Origin: Acidobacteriota bacterium
GTDB taxonomy: Bacteria; Acidobacteriota; Vicinamibacteria; Vicinamibacterales; UBA2999
Length of the DNA stretch: 11,911 nt
Direction: 5' to 3'
Assembly (NCBI GenBank): GCA_020851835.1
Contig: JADZBZ010000104.1
Location: 1-11,911, forward strand
In this document: in pieces, positions 6,490-11,911 of the stretch
Layout of the letters: every line of letters begins with the position of its first letter
Numbering within the stretch: the stretch's first letter is position 1
Program-made: the position numbers and the translations under genes
Notes under the pieces: generated by a model
The model's database searches: none
The model's input: the letters and a program-made list of their open reading frames with translations, nothing else
Told to the model about the DNA's origin: nothing

Positions 6490-9084
6490 CTATTCGGCGC
6501 GCATCGCCAGGAGCGGGTCCACGCGCAAAGCCCGGATGGCCGGGAACACACTGCCGGCGAGAGCTGTTGCCACGCAGAGCGCGGCGGCCACGACATACAC
6601 GCGCCCGTCCCATGGGTTCACGCCGAAGAGCAACGATTGCAGCCCCTGCGCCAGGCCAAGCGCCAGAGCACTGCCCGCCCCGACCCCGAGACCCGCAAGG
6701 GCGACCGTCCGGCTCAGCACGAGCCCGACGATCGAGGGCCGCGAGGCCCCGAGGGCCACCCGGACACCAATCTCGCGCGTGCGCGATGCCACACTGAACG
6801 CCAGCAGGCCGTGGAGGCCGGCCGCCGCGAGGGCCAGCGCCATTGCGGCAAAGACCCCGAGAACCCGGACCTGCACGAGCCGGGCCGCGCTGTCGTCGGC
6901 CACCACGTTCAGCATGGGTTGGACGTCGGAGACGGGCACGTCGGGGTCCACCGCGGTGACCGCCCGACGGATGAGCGGCAGCAGCGTCTCCTGGGCGCCG
7001 CTCGTGCGCACGACCAGGTCGCGCGGGGAGTAGTAGACGAGGCTGTCGCCGGGCATCTGCGCGGACGCGAGGTACACCTGCGGCTCCGACGGCCGCTCCA
7101 GTCCCCGGTTCCTGACGCTGCCGACCACGCCCGCGACCGTGTATGTGTCGAACGCCATGGTCAGGGTGCGTCCAAGCGGGTTCTTGCCGGGCCAGTGTCG
7201 ATCGACGAACGACTGGCTCACGACGGCAACGCGCGGCGTCGAGGGTTCGTCGCGCTCCTCCAGATAGCGCCCCTGCAGCAGTGGGATACGCATGGTTTCG
7301 AAGTAGCCCGGGGTGGCCATCCGCAGGCTGGCCGTCGTGCTGCTGCTCCGATCCTCAGGCTGCCCGTCGACCGTCACCGGCCAGATTCCGCCGCCCCAGA
7401 GCATCGGCGCCCGGCTGATGTAGCCTGCGCTGGTCACGCCCGGCAGGGCACGGACGGCTTCGAGAACGCGATGGTAGAAGGGCTCGCGCATGGTGGCGGT
7501 GTCGTACCTGGTGACCGGCAGGGACGTGCGCAGCGTGACCACGCCGTCGGCGCGGAAGCCCGGGTCCACCTGCTGGACTCTCCAGAGAGCCAGGATGAGC
7601 AATCCCGCACAGACCAGGAGCACCAGCGAAGCGGCAACCTCGGCGCAGACCAGCGCGCCGCGCAGCCGCTCGGTGCTGTGGCTCGCCACGACGCGCCCGC
7701 CATCGCGAAGGCCTTCAATCGAGACGGACCCTGCCAGCCGGCGAGCCGGGACGACGCCGAAGACGAAGCCCGTGATAATCGTCAGTCCGATCGAGATCGC
7801 CAGCAGACGGCCGTCGGCCGCGGGCGTCTCGGCAATGGGCAGGGTCGTCGGCACCAGACGAGCCACGGCCGGCGTCCCGACCACGGCGAGCATGGCGCCC
7901 AAGGCACCGCCCAGGCAGGCAATGAGGAGGTGCTCGACCAGCATCTGGCGTACGAGGCGGTTTCGATCGGCCCCCAGGGCCGCCCGGACGGAGAGCTCGC
8001 GCTGGCGATCCAGCGCCCGGGCCAGGAACAGCCCGGCGAGGTTCGTGCACGCGATGAGCAGCATGCAGAGTCCGGCGCCGAGCAGCGCCCACAGAAGCAG
8101 GCGCCCATTGGCGCTCACCTCATCCCGCAGGTGGATGACGGTGGCGCCGTTAAGCGCGTCGGTGTCCGGGTAGGCGCGCGAGAGTTGCGCGGCAATGCCG
8201 CCAAGTTCGGCGCGTGCCTGTTCGATGGTCGTGCCATCGGCGAGACGCGCGATGACGTTGAGGAACCAGTTCGCACGGTCGGCCATCAGGTCGCCCGTCA
8301 TGCGGAGGGGCACCCAGAATGGGGTTTCGCGGCTGGGGAAGCTGAATTGCGGAGGCATGACGCCCACGACCACGTAGGAGTCGTCGTTGAGCGTGACCGA
8401 CTGCCCCAGGACGTCCGGGCGGCCCCCGAACGCCGTCGTCCAGAGCCTGTAGCTCATCACCATCGTGAGCGGCGACGAGGGCTGGTCGTCGATACTCGTC
8501 AGCGAGCGACCGAGCAGGGGGCTGACGCCGAGCACCGCGAACATGTCGCTGGTCGCCATCACGCCGTCGAGCCGCAGCGGGTCGCCCTTGCCGACCAGGT
8601 TGAAGGAGAACGTGCTGTAGGCGGCCATGCCCGAGAACGATCGGCTCTCGCGGCGCCAGTCTCCGAAATTGGGCGGCGACAACTCCATCCGCGAGTAGCC
8701 GCGGAAGCTCTGGTCCTGGTAGAGCCTCACGAGGCGGCTGGCCGAGGGGAATGGAAGCGGGCGAACGAGCACGTGGTCGGTGACTGCCACGACGGCCGTT
8801 GTGGCGCCAATGCCGAGCGCGCCCACCAGGACGGCGCCGAGCGCATAGCCCGGTGCCCGGCGCAGCGATCTTGACGCCGTCGTCATATCCTGACGCAACA
8901 GATCCCAGTGCACGCCCGGGACGTTGCGGAGCAGGTCCCACGCGACGCTTGCGGCAGCCGTGGCGCGCGCCCAACTCCCTCCCGCCTCGGCGAGTCGTGC
9001 CGCGGCTGCGGCCGACGTTTCATCCCCGTACTGGTCCCGGAACCAGCGCGGGTAGAGCCTGAGGAGCACGTGGTGCCATCGCAT
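6490..9084 (-). CDS. ADOP-type ABC transporter permease (duplicated MacB periplasmic core + FtsX)
   Basis: This membrane protein of 864-866 residues has ADOP architecture. A short N-terminal region (WHHVLLRLYPRWFRDQYGDE) is followed by a first transmembrane helix (~82-108), a MacB-like periplasmic core (~115-325), and an FtsX block of three helices (~330-357, 385-410, 428-449). A second half repeats the plan: helix ~478-503, periplasmic core ~510-735 and three helices (~742-768, 787-817, 830-853). The FtsX signatures RQRELSVRAALGADRNRLVR (362-381) and TREIGVRVALGASRPSIVGL (771-790) show the internal duplication. No ATPase is encoded in the window, as usual for orphan ADOPs. The substrate is unknown; MacB relatives work in mechanotransmission or efflux of peptides and lipids. 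ATG 9084 is preferred, with GGAAGG 7 bases upstream; GTG 9090, overlapping the padR stop, is the alternative. Confidence 0.93.
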   Translation of the reverse strand: MRWHHVLLRLYPRWFRDQYGDETSAAAAARLAEAGGSWARATAAASVAWDLLRNVPGVHWDLLRQDMTTASRSLRRAPGYALGAVLVGALGIGATTAVVAVTDHVLVRPLPFPSASRLVRLYQDQSFRGYSRMELSPPNFGDWRRESRSFSGMAAYSTFSFNLVGKGDPLRLDGVMATSDMFAVLGVSPLLGRSLTSIDDQPSSPLTMVMSYRLWTTAFGGRPDVLGQSVTLNDDSYVVVGVMPPQFSFPSRETPFWVPLRMTGDLMADRANWFLNVIARLADGTTIEQARAELGGIAAQLSRAYPDTDALNGATVIHLRDEVSANGRLLLWALLGAGLCMLLIACTNLAGLFLARALDRQRELSVRAALGADRNRLVRQMLVEHLLIACLGGALGAMLAVVGTPAVARLVPTTLPIAETPAADGRLLAISIGLTIITGFVFGVVPARRLAGSVSIEGLRDGGRVVASHSTERLRGALVCAEVAASLVLLVCAGLLILALWRVQQVDPGFRADGVVTLRTSLPVTRYDTATMREPFYHRVLEAVRALPGVTSAGYISRAPMLWGGGIWPVTVDGQPEDRSSSTTASLRMATPGYFETMRIPLLQGRYLEERDEPSTPRVAVVSQSFVDRHWPGKNPLGRTLTMAFDTYTVAGVVGSVRNRGLERPSEPQVYLASAQMPGDSLVYYSPRDLVVRTSGAQETLLPLIRRAVTAVDPDVPVSDVQPMLNVVADDSAARLVQVRVLGVFAAMALALAAAGLHGLLAFSVASRTREIGVRVALGASRPSIVGLVLSRTVALAGLGVGAGSALALGLAQGLQSLLFGVNPWDGRVYVVAAALCVATALAGSVFPAIRALRVDPLLAMRAE

Positions 9085-9086
9085 CG

Positions 9087-9440
9087 TCACGCCTTCCGCG
9101 GCCGCACGCCGCTGGCACGCGCCATCTGCACGAGACGCGCAAGGCGCTCAGCCTCTTCTTCGACCACGCGCCGCCCGAATGCCGTAATCCGGTAATAGCG
9201 TCGCCGCTCGTCGTCGAGCACGCGGTCCGGCCGGTGCTCCGCCTCGAGAATGAGTTCGTCGTCGAGCATCCGCTGAATCGAGCGGTAGAGCGTGCCCGGG
9301 CCCAGGCGGACCTTCCCGTGGGTTCGCGCGGCGACATCCTGGATGATGGCGTAGCCGTGGCGATCGCCGTCGGAGAGCGAGACGAGGATATGGAAGACCG
9401 CGGGAGAGAGGGGGGTGAGAGACGCGGGATCGCGGGACAT
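9087..9440 (-). CDS. PadR-family transcriptional repressor of the ADOP operon
   Basis: From the ATG at 9440 the product has 117 residues, standard for the small PadR-s2 group that accompanies ADOP permeases. The winged helix-turn-helix begins LSPAVFHILVSLSDGDRHGY (11-30). AIIQDVAART and the recognition region LGPGTLYRSIQRMLDDELI follow. The wing contains the RRRYYRIT signature (79-86) and the C-terminal dimerisation helix VVEEEAERLARLVQMA. The frame stays open far upstream, but homology starts at SLTPLSPAVF and an A/T-rich, promoter-like stretch precedes this ATG, so the short start is preferred. Its stop TGA overlaps GTG 9090 and lies 3 bases from the preferred ADOP ATG, so the pair is co-transcribed and coupled. 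Autoregulation through the palindrome at 9452-9466 is likely (inference). Inducer unknown. Confidence 0.92.
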   Translation of the reverse strand: MSRDPASLTPLSPAVFHILVSLSDGDRHGYAIIQDVAARTHGKVRLGPGTLYRSIQRMLDDELILEAEHRPDRVLDDERRRYYRITAFGRRVVEEEAERLARLVQMARASGVRPRKA

Positions 9441-9451
9441 CCCGTCAATTG

Positions 9452-9466
9452 TATCCACAATGGATA
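9452..9466. promoter_or_regulatory. Candidate PadR operator: palindrome TATCCA-CAA-TGGATA
   Basis: Two perfect 6-bp arms are separated by 3 bases, starting 12 bases before the padR ATG in an A/T-rich island (9445-9475) within otherwise GC-rich DNA. On the minus strand a -10-like TACAAT (9453-9448) overlaps one arm. I see no convincing -35. PadR repressors bind inverted repeats that overlap their own promoters, which fits the location. Assignment is by position and symmetry only. Confidence 0.6.
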
Positions 9467-10034
9467 TATTTACGACGGATGGCTTGCCCCGGTTCTCCGA
9501 GGCCGCAATGAGGCCGGTGCCTTCCAGAGCGTCGCGGACGGTTATTTTCCCAGGCGGCAAGGTCACGAATCCTGGTTCAATCGAGCCCGCGGCAGTGCCT
9601 TGCTCACGTGGAAGGAGGCCAAGAGCCGAACGCCGAGAGGTCTCGTCGATCGATCGCAGACGATCCAGATAGGCACGAGCCAGCTCGACAAAGCGGCGTG
9701 CGTCGCTCCCCTGCAGACCGAACCGGTGCTCCAGGTGGGCCGCTACCTGTTCGTCCGAAACCGTGCCGATGCCGATGCTCAACGCAAACACCCGCCACGC
9801 CACAGGGATCGCGGCCTCAGGCTGCGCGCGCCCCGACATCGCTCCGCGCGACACCGGCATCTCCACCTCGCAGAGGCCCAACACCACGAGCAAGACGGAC
9901 AATCGCCGAGCCAGCCCTGCGCGACGGGCAGCCAAGCGCTGCCGTGAGACGCGGGCGCCGACGAGCGGCGGGTGCTCGCCGCCGGCCACGCGAGTCCGAG
10001 GCGGTTCCAGGAACGCCCTTGAGTGACCTTTCAT
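9467..10034 (-). CDS. Unrecognised open frame upstream of padR, possible secreted hypothetical
   Basis: An open minus-strand frame of 198 codons lies upstream of padR, in the same frame and without an intervening stop. ATG 10034 has no clear Shine-Dalgarno and sits 13 bases from a C10 run. A TTG at 9935 would give a good signal peptide: AARRAGLARR, then the hydrophobic SVLLVVLGL. The stretch VAWRVFALSIGIGTVSDEQV and the helix DARRFVELARAYLDRLRSID look like real protein. The last ~50 codons before padR have weaker G/C bias at third positions, run through the putative padR promoter, and are probably not part of a native protein. I recognise no family. It may be a genuine secreted hypothetical gene that has lost its stop, or a chance frame. 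Confidence 0.3.
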
Positions 10035-10047
10035 GACACGAGTCTGT

Positions 10048-10057
10048 CCCCCCCCCC
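10048..10057. repeat. C10 homopolymer tract
   Basis: Ten consecutive C residues lie 13 bases upstream of the ATG at 10034 of the minus-strand open frame (a G10 tract on that strand). Such tracts are prone to slippage in replication and in sequencing. Here the tract is outside any confident coding region. Confidence 0.9.
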
Positions 10058-10517
10058 GACGAGATTGTCAACAGGTCTTCCCAGTGTCCGCCGTCACGGC
10101 ATTCTCAGGCAGGCCCTTCAGCAAGACCTCCTCGGGGCGAGGTCCGAGCACCCCCCGCGCCGACCTGCGAGTATGTAGCCAGACACGGCCTCACTTGGTT
10201 CTCGAGTCGACGTCCATGGTTCGGAACCCGGACCTGTGTGGTGATGAACGTCGTTTACGGACCAGACCTCGAGGCCGACCGGAGGGCGGACACCGCACAC
10301 CGAAATTCGCCCAGTTCGGGAGCGGCGAGCGGCTCTGGATGATTTCGGAAGGCGTGGTCGGACGAGTAGGCCGGGTGTCTCATCGCGAGCGACACGTTCG
10401 TCAATGCGACCTCGTGATGGGCAAGCGTGGCCGCTCGGTCTTGGCGGCGCGTCGTCGCAGCGTCGCTTTGCGCCGGCCGACGCAAGCCACCGACGTGGGA
10501 ACCGGGCCGAGACCAGG

Positions 10518-10569
10518 GCCTGTTCGAGTCGGGCGCAGCCAGCGAGTTGGCCTCGGCGCTCGAACAGGC
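10518..10569. repeat. Perfect 11-bp inverted repeat with 30-base loop
   Basis: GCCTGTTCGAG (10518-10528) is the exact reverse complement of CTCGAACAGGC (10559-10569). The DNA or RNA could form a GC-rich hairpin. There is no T-run after either arm, so it is not an obvious intrinsic terminator. It lies just before the possible transposase tail. Confidence 0.6.
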
Positions 10570-10797
10570 AAACGGGTCGACGCCCTCTTCGTCTTCGCCT
10601 GCGCGGCCTTCAACATGACACGCGTGGTGACCCTGCGCGCCACGCCCGCATGACCCATTGCGGACGTGCCGGTCGGGGGCAGGCGATCGCGAATCGCCCG
10701 AACGCGCGCCGCGGCTACGGCGCTCGTGCCGCGACTGAACGCGTCGGTCAGCGCACGAGAACCACACCATACATCCGATTTTCAGCAACTCCCTAGC
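10570..10797 (+). pseudogene. Possible tail of an IS5-type transposase (decayed)
   Basis: The frame around 10573-10653 reads KRVDALFVFACAAFNMTRV followed by VTLRA. This resembles the closing 'W-FTFAAAAYNLVRMR-L' helix of IS5-group DDE transposases. About 140 bases further, TTTTCAGCAACTCCCTAG (10780-10797) looks like the 'FFSNLL'/terminal-repeat junction at the ends of such elements, and it overlaps the stop codon of the amino-acid permease on the other strand. No catalytic residues or upstream half are recognisable. The match is short and rests on memory of the family, so chance similarity is possible. Confidence 0.3.
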
Positions 10798-11911
10798 GCC
10801 CGGAGCGCGACCAGTAGAAGTAGGCCGGCAGGCCGAGCGCGACCAGGCCGAGGCCCGCAACCGACGCGGTGGGGCGCTCGACCAGCGTGTTCCAGACGAG
10901 CGCGAACGACCCCAGTACGTACAGCGCGGGCACCAGCGGGTAGCCGAGTGCGCGGTAGGGCCGGGGCACGTCGGGGCGCCGCCGGCGCAGGACGAAGATG
11001 GCCACCCCGCCGAGCGTCCCGAACAGCACCGAGGCGAAGGTGACGTAGGTGAAGAGCGCCTCGTAGCCGCCGGTGAGCGTGAGAAAGGCCGACCAGGCGC
11101 TGGTGATGACGAGAGCCACGTGCGGCGTGTGGTACTGCGGGTGCACGCGCGCGGCCTGCGGGAAGAACCGCCGGTCGGCCGCCATGGCAAAGCACGTGCG
11201 AGACGAAGCGATGATACCGGCGACGTTGCAGCCGAACGTCGAGATGACCACACTCCCCGCCACGAGCGCGGCGCCGACGGGACCGACGAGCGAAGTGACG
11301 GCCTTTTCGGCGATGCGGACCACACCGGACATCTCGGCAATGGTGAGCGACTGCACGTAGGCGAGATTGACCGCGAGGTAGATGGTGGCCAGGATGAGCG
11401 TGCCGAAAATCAGCGAGCGCGGCACGTTGCGCGCGGCGTCCTTGATCTCTCCCGCGGCGAAGGCCACGTAGTACCAGCCCTCGTAGGTCCACATCACCGC
11501 GATCATGATGACGCCGAACGACGCCAGCGGACGGAGAGTATCCGGCGGCACGATCGGCGTGAACACCGGCTCCACCCGCGCGTAGGCCAGGGCCAGCACC
11601 GGCAGCGCCACCAGCCCACCGACCTTGGCCACCGTCAGCACCGTGTTGGTCAGGTTGCCCTGGCGGATGCCGACGTAGTTGATGCCGGTGATCATCGCGA
11701 TCGAGGCGGCCGCCACCACCTGACCGGCGCTGATCGTCCAGGGCCCCCAGGGCATCGCCAGCGACAGGATGATCCGGTCCGTGCCGAGTGCGGGGAAGAA
11801 ATAGCTGAAATACTCGGCGAAGCCAACCGCGACCGCGGCCACGCTGCCTGTAAGGATCACCAGCAGGCAGGCCCAGCCGAACAGGAAGCCGGGAATGGGC
11901 CCGTATGCCTC
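10793..11911 (-). CDS. APC-family amino acid permease, 5' end outside the window
   Basis: The frame enters from the right edge (first visible codons EAYGPIPGFLFGWACLL) and ends at TAG 10793-10795, giving 372 residues of a protein normally 430-500 long; the first one or two helices are missing. The visible part contains about ten hydrophobic segments. Its hallmark is the conserved segment VMWTYEGWYYVAFAAGEIKD, followed by NVPRSLIFGTL, typical of the APC superfamily and closest in style to the LAT/serine-threonine-exchanger branch. A second conserved stretch is GCNVAGIIASSRTCFAMAADR. The protein imports or exchanges amino acids across the inner membrane; the substrate cannot be assigned. The C-terminus PAYFYWSRSGR is natural-looking. 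The stop is at the edge of the possible IS5-like relic. Confidence 0.9.
   Translation of the reverse strand, partial: EAYGPIPGFLFGWACLLVILTGSVAAVAVGFAEYFSYFFPALGTDRIILSLAMPWGPWTISAGQVVAAASIAMITGINYVGIRQGNLTNTVLTVAKVGGLVALPVLALAYARVEPVFTPIVPPDTLRPLASFGVIMIAVMWTYEGWYYVAFAAGEIKDAARNVPRSLIFGTLILATIYLAVNLAYVQSLTIAEMSGVVRIAEKAVTSLVGPVGAALVAGSVVISTFGCNVAGIIASSRTCFAMAADRRFFPQAARVHPQYHTPHVALVITSAWSAFLTLTGGYEALFTYVTFASVLFGTLGGVAIFVLRRRRPDVPRPYRALGYPLVPALYVLGSFALVWNTLVERPTASVAGLGLVALGLPAYFYWSRSGR

Larger units (their letters stand above)
10035..10792. other. Intergenic region of about 750 bp without a convincing intact gene
   Basis: Several long open frames cross this stretch on both strands, but none shows family similarity, a ribosome binding site or protein-like composition; they are Arg/Pro/Gly-rich, as expected from GC-rich non-coding DNA. 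What I can support within it is a C10 homopolymer, an 11-bp inverted repeat and a possible transposase tail near the right end, each listed separately. The left part (about 10060-10500) holds nothing I recognise. No tRNA or other structured RNA is evident. Confidence 0.6.

Noticed and set aside
6637..8874. 745-codon plus-strand frame opposite the ADOP permease
   Set aside because: Its length comes from the GC-rich codon pattern of the permease on the other strand; His/Arg/Gln-rich and featureless.
10033..10653. Plus-strand open frame beginning before the C10 tract as a phase-variable gene
   Set aside because: Product is Arg-rich without domains except the short transposase-like end; no Shine-Dalgarno.
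10255..11340. 361-codon minus-strand frame overlapping the amino-acid permease
   Set aside because: Out-of-frame shadow of the permease, extended by chance into the non-coding region; Ser/Arg-rich.
1..11911. CRISPR arrays, tRNA, rRNA or retron-like structured RNA
   Set aside because: No regularly spaced repeats, no tRNA-like cloverleaf and no rRNA signature were seen on either strand.

Overview
The window is a high-GC bacterial chromosome segment with strongly GC-biased third codon positions. The best lineage clue is a PadR-family repressor translationally coupled to an 866-codon ADOP-type (Acidobacterial Duplicated Orphan Permease) MacB/FtsX permease, an arrangement characteristic of Acidobacteriota. 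A metagenomic or soil member of that phylum, perhaps Vicinamibacteria, is my inference.

Layout. (1) 1-1450: the tail of an unrecognised gene, then an intact type III polyketide synthase (262-1314), whose stop codon lies in a region with two mutually exclusive hairpins. (2) 1451-6471: a zone of gene decay. It holds a secreted hypothetical gene with a one-base frameshift, the 3' half of an ISNCY-like transposase with its own frameshift, an intact VOC/glyoxalase-like gene overlapping an ArsR gene cut off inside its helix-turn-helix, an integron integrase (IntI) with an internal in-frame deletion of about 80 codons, an apparently intact SAM methyltransferase on the minus strand, and two back-to-back gene remnants. 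Those remnants are a dicarboxylate/cation symporter (-) and a multihaem cytochrome (+), and both have lost their 5' ends at a shared junction near 5600-5700. (3) 6490-10034, minus strand: the ADOP permease and its PadR regulator, with a candidate 15-bp palindromic operator before padR, and upstream an unrecognised secreted-protein-like open frame that runs into padR without a stop. (4) 10035-10792: about 750 bp without a convincing intact gene, holding a C10 homopolymer, an 11-bp inverted repeat and a possible IS5-type transposase tail. (5) 10793-11911, minus strand: an APC-family amino-acid permease whose 5' end is outside the window.

Functional reading. Genes likely to work are the type III PKS, VOC protein, methyltransferase, PadR-ADOP pair and APC permease. 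They do not form one pathway. The PKS lacks the methyltransferase or oxidase partners often found next to bacterial type III PKS genes, and the methyltransferase at 4302-5111 is 3 kb away on the other strand. The middle of the window is best read as a rearrangement scar zone with transposase and integron-integrase relics. I found no CRISPR array, RNA gene, attC array or convincing new defence or mobile system.
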